From NCBI GenBank assembly GCA_017307955.1, contig JAFKFV010000011.1, forward strand, positions 1 through 64,000: 64,000 bases of DNA. Reading direction: 5' to 3'. The stretch comes from Allobosea sp. GTDB lineage: Bacteria; Pseudomonadota; Alphaproteobacteria; Rhizobiales; Kaistiaceae. The first letter of the stretch is position 1. Each line of letters starts with the position of its first letter. Made by a program: the position numbers and the translations under genes. Shown in pieces: positions 57,628 through 64,000 of this stretch. Under the pieces are notes generated by a model, which was not told where the DNA came from, did not search any database, and saw only the letters and a list, made by a program, of their open reading frames with translations.

Positions 57628-58020
57628 TCAGTGGAAGATGCGGGCCTGGTTCGGCATGTCGAGCGAGAAGGCCGGGATGTCGACCACGAACATCTCGCCG
57701 CTCTCGGTCTGCATCTGGTAGCTGCCGACCATGATGCCCGACGGCGTCGTCAGCGGGCAGCCGCTGGTATATTCGAAGCTCTCGCCCGGCTTCAGCAGCG
57801 GCTCCTTGCCGACCACGCCGCGCCCGCGCACCTCCTCGGTGCGGCCGATGCCGTCGGTGATGCGCCAGAAGCGCGAGCGCAGCTGCACGCTTTCAAGGCC
57901 GAGATTGACGATCTCGATCCGGTAGGCCCAGACATAGCGGCCGTCGCCGGGCGAGGATTCGTCCTCGACGAAGCTCGGCTCGACCGTGACCTGGATCGAA
58001 CGCGTGACGGCGCGATACAT
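57628..58020 (-). CDS. apaG: ApaG protein (Co2+/Mg2+ efflux-associated, fibronectin-like fold)
   Basis: The 130-residue protein starts [20 protein letters not shown]. It has [28 protein letters not shown], the [13 protein letters not shown] motif and GSYQM, all typical of ApaG. I chose ATG 58020, giving the family length; ATG 58050 would add ten residues. It converges with hslO with no gap (57627/57628). The biochemical role is still unclear. Confidence 0.92.
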   Translation of the reverse strand: MYRAVTRSIQVTVEPSFVEDESSPGDGRYVWAYRIEIVNLGLESVQLRSRFWRITDGIGRTEEVRGRGVVGKEPLLKPGESFEYTSGCPLTTPSGIMVGSYQMQTESGEMFVVDIPAFSLDMPNQARIFH

Positions 58021-58184
58021 CGGATGGAAATCCTCCTGCAGCCGGCTCATTAGTCGATCCGCCCAAGCCGCGCAACGGGAGCATGCCCGTTGCGCCCGGT
58101 TCCTTGCCATCGCGCTTCGATCCACTAGTGTCTATGCGGTAGCAGGGCTCGAGACGCGGATTCGCGGGGACGGGAGAGACGAGG

Positions 58185-58598
58185 ATGCTGAAGGAATTCC
58201 GTGAGTTCGCGCTCCGCGGCAACATGGTCGATCTCGCGATCGGTATCATCATCGGCGCGGCCTTCAGCGGCCTCGTCAACTCGATCGTCAACGATCTGAT
58301 CATGCCGATCGTCGGCCGCGTCACCGGCGGCATCGACTTCTCCAACATGTTCATCCAGCTCGCCGGCGATCCGCAGCCGACGCTCGCCGCCGCGCGCGAG
58401 GCCGGCGCCACCATCGCCTATGGCAACTTCCTCACGCTGCTCATCAATTTCCTCATCGTCGCCTGGATCCTGTTCCTGATCGTCAAGGGCATGAACACGA
58501 TGAAGCGCAAGCAGGAGGCGGCGCCCGTGCCTGCTGCCGAGCCGGAGGATGTGAAGCTCCTCAAGGAAATCCGCGATCTCCTCGCGACGCAGAAGTAG
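58185..58598 (+). CDS. mscL: Large-conductance mechanosensitive channel MscL
   Basis: The 137-residue protein starts [31 protein letters not shown]. The first membrane helix lines the pore, the second is [26 protein letters not shown], and the charged C-terminal helix ([18 protein letters not shown]) follows. It releases solutes on osmotic downshock. The ATG at 58185 follows GAGGAGAGACGAGG-like purine-rich sequence. Confidence 0.95.
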   Translation: MLKEFREFALRGNMVDLAIGIIIGAAFSGLVNSIVNDLIMPIVGRVTGGIDFSNMFIQLAGDPQPTLAAAREAGATIAYGNFLTLLINFLIVAWILFLIVKGMNTMKRKQEAAPVPAAEPEDVKLLKEIRDLLATQK

Positions 58599-58749
58599 TC
58601 GCCCGCAAATCGCCGCGATTGGCTGATGAGTGCCGATGTGACGGGGATCACTGCGCCCTGACCCTCGACTGTGATGACGTCGACCGCTGGTCCGCGGTCG
58701 GGCGGTCGCGAGGGCTTGATCCATTTATACCTTCGATCGGAATGCTTCA

Positions 58750-59928
58750 GTGTCTGTCTACTCCGCCCTGCATCGGCTGCGCCACGAGGCCTCGGCCGCG
58801 CCGGAATCCGGCATCGTCCAGGTCTTCAACTATGGCCGCGACCGCGAGGGCCTGATCCCCCTGTGGGTCGGCGAGGGCGACCTGCCGACGCCCGCCTTCA
58901 TCTCGGAAGCGGCCGGCAGCGGCCTCGAGGCCGGCGAGACCTTCTATACCCATCAGCGCGGCATTCCCGAGCTGCGCCTCGCCATCGCGCGCTATCACGA
59001 GCGGCTCTATGGCCGCCCCTTCGATTCCGAGCGCTTCTTCGTGACCTCGGGCGGCATGCCGGCCATCCAGATCGCGCTGCGCATGGTGGCGGGCAAGGGC
59101 GACGAGGTTGTGGTGCCGACGCCGGCCTGGCCGAACTTCGCCGCCGCCACGGAGATTGGCGGCGCGCGCGCCGTCGAGGTGCCGATGCGCTTCGGCAATG
59201 CCGGCTGGACGCTCGATCTCGACCGCTATTTCGACGCCGTCACCGCTCGGACGACGGCGCTGTTCCTGAATTCGCCCTGCAACCCGACCGGCTGGACCGC
59301 CACCCGCGATGAGCTGATCGCCATCCGCGACTTTGCGCGCGCGCGCGGGCTCTGGATCATCGCCGACGAGGTCTATACGCGCTTCTTCTATCAGGACGAG
59401 CGCGCGCCCTCCTTCTACGACGTGACGGAGCCGGACGAGCCGATCCTCTACGTCAACACGATGTCCAAGAACTGGGCCATGACCGGCTGGCGCGTCGGCT
59501 GGCTGGCGGCGCCCTCGCGCTACGGGCAGATCATCGAGAATCTCGTCCAGTATTCGAGCTCCGGCACGCCGAAATTCCTGCAGCGCGGCGCCGTCGCGGC
59601 GCTCGACCAGGGCGACCATTTCATCGAGTTCCAGCGCGACCGCGCAATGGCGGCGCGCGAGATCATCTGCCAGGCGATGGAAGCGACGGGGCGCGTCCGC
59701 TTCACCTGGCCGAAGGGCGCCTTCTACCTGTTCTTCTCGGTCGACGGCGAGCCTGACACGCGGCAGCTCGGCCTCCGCCTCGTCGACGAGGCCAATGTCG
59801 GCCTCGCGCCGGGCGATGCCTTCGGCACGGCCGGCAGCGGCTTCATGCGTCTCTGCTTCCTGCGCAATCCCGATCACATCGCCGAGGCGGCTGACCGCCT
59901 CACCGACTGGCTGATGTCGCGGGAATAA
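58750..59928 (+). CDS. PLP-dependent class I/II aminotransferase
   Basis: This 392-residue enzyme has YTHQRGIPELRLAIARYHE, NSPCNPTG at 174-181, Asp206 in ADEVY and the PLP lysine Lys240 in TMSKNWAMTGWRVGW. It belongs to the aspartate aminotransferase-like fold-type I group; the specific amino acid is unclear. The start appears to be GTG at 58750, as the nearby ATG at 58742 is out of frame. It converges with hemA across a shared terminator. Confidence 0.85.
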   Translation: MSVYSALHRLRHEASAAPESGIVQVFNYGRDREGLIPLWVGEGDLPTPAFISEAAGSGLEAGETFYTHQRGIPELRLAIARYHERLYGRPFDSERFFVTSGGMPAIQIALRMVAGKGDEVVVPTPAWPNFAAATEIGGARAVEVPMRFGNAGWTLDLDRYFDAVTARTTALFLNSPCNPTGWTATRDELIAIRDFARARGLWIIADEVYTRFFYQDERAPSFYDVTEPDEPILYVNTMSKNWAMTGWRVGWLAAPSRYGQIIENLVQYSSSGTPKFLQRGAVAALDQGDHFIEFQRDRAMAAREIICQAMEATGRVRFTWPKGAFYLFFSVDGEPDTRQLGLRLVDEANVGLAPGDAFGTAGSGFMRLCFLRNPDHIAEAADRLTDWLMSRE

Positions 59929-59931
59929 CGA

Positions 59932-59957
59932 AAAGGGCCGCCCTCGGGCGGCCCTTT
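59932..59957. terminator. Bidirectional Rho-independent terminator between the aminotransferase gene and hemA
   Basis: AAAGGGCCGCCC-TC-GGGCGGCCCTTT is a perfect 12-bp inverted repeat. T-runs at both ends let it act for both converging genes. Confidence 0.9.
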
Positions 59958-59985
59958 GCAATTCCTTGAAAGCCGCAGAAGGCGG

Positions 59986-61266
59986 TCAGCCGCCCGAGGC
60001 CGAGACCGCGAGGCGCTCGACGCCCGGCATGGCCGTCGCCCCCTGCAGCGTCGGCGTCTTGCCGAGCGGCAGCCACAGCCGGCGCCAGACATCGACCAGC
60101 GCATCGCGGAGGCCGAGGATCAGTGCCTCGTCATGCAGCGGCGTCGGCGTGATGCGCAGCCGCTCCGTGCCGCGCGGCACGGTCGGATAGTTGATCGGCT
60201 GAATATAGATGCCGTGTTCCTCGAGCAGCATGTCCGAGGCCTTCTTGCAGAGGTCCGGATTGCCGACAAAGAGCGGCACGATATGCGTTTCGGAGGGCAT
60301 GACCGGCAGGCCGGCATGGATCAGCACCGACTTGGTCCGCTGCGCATAGTGATGCTGTAGCGAGCGCTCGGTCTGCGAGGTCTTGAGATGGCGGATCGAG
60401 GCCGTGGCGGCGGCGGCAACCGCCGGCGGCAGCGCCGTCGTGAAGATGAAGCCCGGCGCATAGGAGCGCACGGCATCGACCACGGCGCGGCTCGCCGCGA
60501 TATAGCCGCCGAGCGCGCCGAAGGCCTTGGCGAGCGTGCCCTCGATCACGTCGATCCGGTGCATGACGCCGTCGCGCTCGGCGATGCCGGCGCCGCGCGG
60601 GCCATACATGCCGACCGCATGGACCTCGTCGATATAGGTCATCGCGCCATATTTTTCGGCGAGATCGCAGATCGCGGCGATCGGGGCGACGTCGCCGTCC
60701 ATCGAATAGACGCTCTCGAAGACGATGAGCTTGGCGCGGCCGGGCGCCGTCTCCTTCAGGAGCTCTTCGAGATGGCCGACATCGTTGTGGCGGAAGATCT
60801 TCTTCTGCGCGCCCGAGCGCCGCACGCCCTCGATCATCGAGGCGTGGTTGAGCTCGTCGGAGAAGATGACGCAATCGGGCAGGAGCCGCGCGAGCGTCGA
60901 GATCGACGCTTCGTTGGAGACGAAGCCGGAGGTGAAGACGAGACCGGCTTCCTTGCCGTGCAGGTCGGCGAGCTCATGCTCCAGCTCGACCAGCGGATGG
61001 GTGGTGCCCGAGATGTTGCGCGTGCCGCCGGCTCCGGCGCCGACGCCCTGCGCGGCGGCGACCATCGCCTCGATCACGTCGGGATGCTGGCCCATGCCGA
61101 GATAGTCGTTCGAGCACCAGACGGTGATCTCGCGGGCGCCGCGCTCCGAGCGCCACAGCGCATGCGGGAAGCGGCCGACGATGCGTTCGAGATCGGCGAA
61201 GACGCGATAGCGCTTCTCGCGGTGGAGAGCCTCGATCGCATCCTGGAAATAAGACTGATAATCCAT
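59986..61266 (-). CDS. hemA: 5-aminolevulinate synthase
   Basis: The 426-residue enzyme condenses glycine and succinyl-CoA, the alphaproteobacterial route to haem. It has [56 protein letters not shown] and the PLP lysine Lys247 in [15 protein letters not shown] 61266 is chosen; TTG 61269 precedes it. A perfect FNR/FixK box lies about 190 bases upstream, suggesting oxygen-dependent control. Confidence 0.96.
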   Translation of the reverse strand: MDYQSYFQDAIEALHREKRYRVFADLERIVGRFPHALWRSERGAREITVWCSNDYLGMGQHPDVIEAMVAAAQGVGAGAGGTRNISGTTHPLVELEHELADLHGKEAGLVFTSGFVSNEASISTLARLLPDCVIFSDELNHASMIEGVRRSGAQKKIFRHNDVGHLEELLKETAPGRAKLIVFESVYSMDGDVAPIAAICDLAEKYGAMTYIDEVHAVGMYGPRGAGIAERDGVMHRIDVIEGTLAKAFGALGGYIAASRAVVDAVRSYAPGFIFTTALPPAVAAAATASIRHLKTSQTERSLQHHYAQRTKSVLIHAGLPVMPSETHIVPLFVGNPDLCKKASDMLLEEHGIYIQPINYPTVPRGTERLRITPTPLHDEALILGLRDALVDVWRRLWLPLGKTPTLQGATAMPGVERLAVSASGG

Positions 61267-61458
61267 CAACTCGGCCTGCTGACCTGGAACGTTTGCAAAC
61301 TAACGGAGGGCGTCGAGCCTGTCCAACGGGGCCGGCCGGCGTCAGCATTCACTTTCGCGTAACTAGCGTTACCCGCCGCGCATGGCCATGGCGCAATTCA
61401 GCGCATGGGTCCTGCGCGGAGGGCTGACCAAAAGCTAACCGCACCGACCGCTTGGACA

Positions 61459-61472
61459 TTGATCCCGATCAA
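61459..61472 (-). promoter_or_regulatory. FNR/FixK-type anaerobox upstream of hemA
   Basis: TTGATCCCGATCAA is a perfect match to the FNR/FixK consensus TTGAT-N4-ATCAA. If it activates at the usual -41.5, transcription of hemA would start near 61424, leaving a leader of about 158 bases. A second inverted repeat GTAAC-TAGC-GTTAC lies at 61359-61372. Confidence 0.82.
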
Positions 61473-61492
61473 GCGGGTGCGCCGCGCTCGTT

Positions 61493-62074
61493 TCAGAGCG
61501 GTTGCCGAACGCCGACGGTGAGGCTCATCGTATCGGGATGCATGCCTTCGCCGGTGTCCTTCCAGCTATAGGCGGCAGAGCCGTAGAAGCTTGTTCCGCT
61601 GTCCAGCCTGTAGCTGAAGCCGCTTCCGATCTCGGGCGTGATCCAGGTGTAGTCGAAGGCGTTGCGGTAGCGCAGCGACAGCGCGTTGAAGTGCCAGTGC
61701 TCGTCGAGCTTGATCGCGGCGTCCGCATAGAGGGCGTAATAGAAGGCCGAGCTGTTGCCGTCGGCGCCGAACCCTGTTCCGCCCCAGGTGTCGCCGAGCA
61801 GGACCGACGGGGAGAAGCTGAAGCGGCCGAAATTGAAGGTGTAGCCGACAGTAGCCTCGACATAATACTGGTCGTCCTTGTCGGGACGCAGGTCCGCCTC
61901 GAGAACACCACCGGCGAAGATGCCGCCGCCGAAGCTCCGCGTTACATAGATCGACAGCGAGCTGTCGTCGTACTCACCGCCTGTGTGGCTGCTCGTCGTC
62001 GCGGCATAGAAGGATGGGCTCGCCTCGATGCCGACAACCGTCGCGCCGTCGGCGATCTTTCCGCCCGGTCTCAC
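61493..62074 (-). CDS. Putative outer-membrane beta-barrel protein with no standard start codon
   Basis: The coding part visible from GTG 62074 is 193 residues and rich in alternating aromatic/polar strands (YVEATVGYTFNFGRFSFSPSVLLGD, SLRYRNAFDYTWITPEIGSGFSYRL), ending in SLTVGVRQPL. It looks like a small TorF-like or general outer-membrane barrel. Upstream in the same frame up to 62155 it reads IIRKASLLIAIVLLSACGAHADE, a clear lipoprotein-like signal with LSAC. However, there is no ATG, GTG or TTG there before the in-frame stop at 62168-62170. The true start may be ATC at 62153-62155, or the gene has lost its start. Function unknown. Confidence 0.65.
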   Translation of the reverse strand: MRPGGKIADGATVVGIEASPSFYAATTSSHTGGEYDDSSLSIYVTRSFGGGIFAGGVLEADLRPDKDDQYYVEATVGYTFNFGRFSFSPSVLLGDTWGGTGFGADGNSSAFYYALYADAAIKLDEHWHFNALSLRYRNAFDYTWITPEIGSGFSYRLDSGTSFYGSAAYSWKDTGEGMHPDTMSLTVGVRQPL

Positions 62075-62238
62075 GACGGTTCCGAGTTCATCGGCATGCG
62101 CCCCGCAGGCGGACAGCAGAACGATCGCGATGAGAAGAGACGCTTTCCTGATGATGGCCCCCGCCGCTCAGTACGAGGGCGCAATCATACCGGCAGAAGG
62201 CGAGCAGGTCATGTCCCGCCGCCTGGCGACCCTTCGCC

Positions 62239-63429
62239 TCAGGCCTTGTCGAGCGCCTGTGTCAGGTCCTCGATCAGGTCGTCCGGATCCTCGAGACCGA
62301 TCGAGAGGCGCAGCATCCCCTGCGTGATGCCGAAGCCGAGCCGCTGCTCCTCGGAGAGGCGCTGGTGCGTCGTCGTCGAGGGATGGGTGATGAGGCTCTT
62401 CGCATCGCCGAGATTGTTGGAGATCTTGACGATGTCGAGCGCATTGGCGACGCGGAAGGCCGCCTCCTTGTCGCCCTCGACCTCGAAGGCGATGAGCGTC
62501 GAGCCGCCCTTCATCTGCCGCGCGATCACCTCCGCCTGCGGATGGTCCGGCCGGCCGGGATAGATCAGCTTCGAGACCTTGGGATGCGCGGCGATGGCGT
62601 CCGCGACGCGCGCCGCCGTTGCCGTCTGGCGCTGAACGCGGATCTCCAGCGTCTCCAGCCCCTTCAGCAGCACCCAGGCGTTGAAGGGCGAGAGGCTCGG
62701 CCCCGTCTGGCGCAGGAAATTGTGCAGGTGGTCGGTGACATAGGCCTCGTCGGCCGAGAGGATGATGCCGCCGAGCACGCGGCCCTGGCCGTCGATATGC
62801 TTGGTCGCCGAATAGACGACGACATCGGCGCCGAGTTCGATCGGCGACTGCAGGATCGCGGTGGCGAAGACGTTGTCGACGACCAGACGGGCGCCCGCCT
62901 CATGCGCGATCTCGGCAACCGCCGCGATGTCGATCACTTCCAGCGTCGGATTGGTCGGGCTCTCGAGGAAGAAGGCCTTGGTGTTCGGCCTGACCGCGCT
63001 GCGCCACTGGTCGAGATCGGTGCCGTCGACCAGCGTCGAGGCGACGCCGAAGCGCGGCAGGAGGTCCTGCACCACATAGAGGCAGGAGGAGAACAGCGCC
63101 TTCGCGGCGACGACATGATCGCCCGCCTTCAGCATCGAGACCAGCGAGGCGGTGACGGCGGCCATGCCGCTCGCGGTGGCGCGCGCCGCGGCGGCGCCTT
63201 CGAGGAGGCGCATGCGCTCCTCGAACATGAACACGGTCGGGTTCGAGAAGCGCGAATAGATGAAGCCGGGCGCCTCGCCCTTGAACCGCGCCTCGGCCGC
63301 CTCGGCGTCGTCATAGGCGAAGCCCTGCGTCAGGAACATTGCCTCGGACATCTCGCCGAACTGCGAGCGGAGCGTTCCGCCATGCACGAGTTCCGTGGCG
63401 GGGCGGCGGCGTTTGGGCGTATCCGACAT
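62239..63429 (-). CDS. metZ: O-succinylhomoserine sulfhydrylase
   Basis: The 396-residue Cys/Met-metabolism PLP enzyme makes homocysteine directly from an O-acylhomoserine and sulfide. It starts MSDTPKRRRPATELVHGGT and has YSRFSNPTV, LFSSCLYV, ESPTNPTLEV, the PLP lysine Lys210 in YSATKHIDGQGR and TTHQRLSEEQR. The SAM-II riboswitch and terminator just upstream support a methionine role and the MetZ assignment over cystathionine lyase. ATG 63429 is chosen over the TTG two codons upstream. Confidence 0.94.
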   Translation of the reverse strand: MSDTPKRRRPATELVHGGTLRSQFGEMSEAMFLTQGFAYDDAEAAEARFKGEAPGFIYSRFSNPTVFMFEERMRLLEGAAAARATASGMAAVTASLVSMLKAGDHVVAAKALFSSCLYVVQDLLPRFGVASTLVDGTDLDQWRSAVRPNTKAFFLESPTNPTLEVIDIAAVAEIAHEAGARLVVDNVFATAILQSPIELGADVVVYSATKHIDGQGRVLGGIILSADEAYVTDHLHNFLRQTGPSLSPFNAWVLLKGLETLEIRVQRQTATAARVADAIAAHPKVSKLIYPGRPDHPQAEVIARQMKGGSTLIAFEVEGDKEAAFRVANALDIVKISNNLGDAKSLITHPSTTTHQRLSEEQRLGFGITQGMLRLSIGLEDPDDLIEDLTQALDKA

Positions 63430-63448
63430 GAGCAAAAATCCCGATACG

Positions 63449-63471
63449 AAAAACCCGACCTCACGGCCGGG
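63449..63471 (-). terminator. Intrinsic terminator in the metZ leader
   Basis: On the minus strand CCCGGC-CGTGAG-GTCGGG forms a 6-bp stem (one G-U pair) followed by TTTTT. It lies between the SAM-II aptamer and the metZ start, where ligand-controlled termination would act. Confidence 0.75.
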
Positions 63472-63507
63472 CGCAAAAGATCGGGTGCGGTGTCCATCCG
63501 CGTCCGA

Positions 63508-63562
63508 CCTTTTAGCGACCTTGTTTAACGTGGCGGCAAGCCGGTCGGCTCAAAGGACCACG
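63508..63562 (-). ncRNA. SAM-II riboswitch
   Basis: Read on the minus strand, the leader has CGTGGTCCTTTGAGCC, then GACCGGCTTGCCGCCACG, then TTAAACAAGGTCGCTAAAAGG. This matches the SAM-II (metA-type) consensus. CGTGGT pairs with GCCACG to form P1. CGACC in the loop can pair with GGTCG to form the pseudoknot. The conserved GCTTGC, CACGTTAAACA and GCTAAA elements are all in place. It should bind S-adenosylmethionine and lower metZ expression. Confidence 0.93.
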
Positions 63563-63672
63563 TGGATGAGCCTTGATAGAACCGGCGGCGCGGGCCGTCA
63601 ATCAACTTGGCGTGCGGCGCATGCTCCGCTAAGGAACGGGCGGCGCCCGCTGGGGCCTGAGGCGAGACGGGC

Positions 63673-64000
63673 ATGACGGTGGACATCGAACGCGGCATCC
63701 TTTCGGACAGGCAGATCCGCGCCGCCTATGACGGCGGCTGGATCCGGGCGGAAACGCCGTTCGATCACGACCAGGTCCAGCCGGCGAGCCTCGACCTCCG
63801 CCTCGGCACCGTCGCCTACCGCGTCCGCGCGAGCTTCCTGCCGGGACCCGCCACCACCGTCGCCGATCGCATCAGTGCGCTGCGCCTGCACGAGATCGAC
63901 CTCACCGACGGCGCCGTGCTGGAGACGGGCTGCGTCTATATCGTGCCGCTCTTGGAAGGCCTCGACCTGCCGCCCGAGATCGAGGCCTCGGCCAATCCGA
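63673..64000 (+). CDS. dcd: 2'-deoxycytidine 5'-triphosphate deaminase-like protein (partial)
   Basis: The first 109 residues are present, starting MTVDIERGILSDRQIRAAYDGG, with the Dcd/dUTPase motif QPASLDLRLGTVAYRVRASFLPG. The reading frame runs off the window. The sequence matches the longer alphaproteobacterial Dcd type, which deaminates dCTP to dUTP. It is divergent from metZ; ATG 63673 follows GGCGAGACGGGC. Confidence 0.85.
   Translation, partial: MTVDIERGILSDRQIRAAYDGGWIRAETPFDHDQVQPASLDLRLGTVAYRVRASFLPGPATTVADRISALRLHEIDLTDGAVLETGCVYIVPLLEGLDLPPEIEASANP

Noticed and set aside
61284..61300. TGGAACGTTTGCA as a fourth LacI operator near hemA
   Set aside because: Only nine bases match the cluster operator, symmetry is lost on the right arm, and a haem gene is an unlikely member of this sugar regulon.

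Overview
The window is a GC-rich chromosomal stretch from an alphaproteobacterium, most likely of the order Hyphomicrobiales (Rhizobiales). The lineage call rests on a combination of genes and signals. These are a PhyR-NepR-EcfG general stress response locus with matching EcfG-type promoters, a GcrA cell-cycle regulator gene with GANTC sites upstream, HemA of the glycine-dependent (Shemin) type, a LexA-controlled imuA-imuB-dnaE2 cassette, a SAM-II riboswitch before metZ, and a RibB with a degenerate second domain. The genus cannot be fixed from sequence alone. No rRNA, tRNA, CRISPR, prophage or insertion sequence was seen.

Layout. 1-5.1 kb: an sn-glycerol-3-phosphate-type ABC transporter (ugpB end, ugpA, ugpE, ugpC) followed by a TIM-barrel isomerase-like protein and an endonuclease/exonuclease/phosphatase-fold hydrolase. 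5.1-5.7 kb: a ParE/ParD-type toxin-antitoxin pair. 5.8-11.4 kb: the SOS mutagenesis cassette with a perfect GAAC-N7-GAAC LexA box. 11.5-12.7 kb: mannonate dehydratase. 13.0-18.5 kb: a TetR-controlled RND efflux pump with an unusual hydrophobic insertion in the pump.

18.6-33.5 kb: a large co-directional catabolic cluster headed by its own LacI-family regulator. It contains a Gfo/Idh dehydrogenase, a CoA-transferase, an enoyl-CoA hydratase, an aldehyde dehydrogenase, a sugar ABC transporter, two GMC oxidoreductases, an SDR and a Dabb-domain protein. Three copies of one palindrome (core GGAACGTTCC) tie it together. The combination points to import and oxidation of a sugar or glycoside plus CoA-dependent breakdown of an attached or derived acid. 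The substrate is unknown, and this is the best candidate here for an undescribed pathway.

33.6-38.7 kb: ribB, a DUF1328 membrane peptide, a class A beta-lactamase, and the stress-response core (ecfG, nepR, phyR) with small envelope-stress-like genes. Four EcfG-type promoters can be read: two matching the consensus and two with one change in the -10. 38.9-41.9 kb: two tandem Tat-exported CrtC/AttH lipocalin-like proteins divergent from a TetR gene across a palindrome.

42.0-53.4 kb: a nitrogen-compound region. It holds a polyamine/opine-type ABC transporter with a hydantoin-racemase-like protein that lacks both catalytic cysteines, a divergent FCD-type GntR regulator, dihydropyrimidine dehydrogenase (preT-preA) with a RutR-like box upstream, an AraC/SDR pair, and a RutR-family regulator. 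53.5-64 kb is mostly housekeeping: gcrA, argD-argF-hslO, apaG, mscL, an aminotransferase, hemA with a perfect FNR/FixK box, an outer-membrane-like protein with no normal start codon, metZ under a SAM-II riboswitch and terminator, and the start of a dcd-like deaminase gene.
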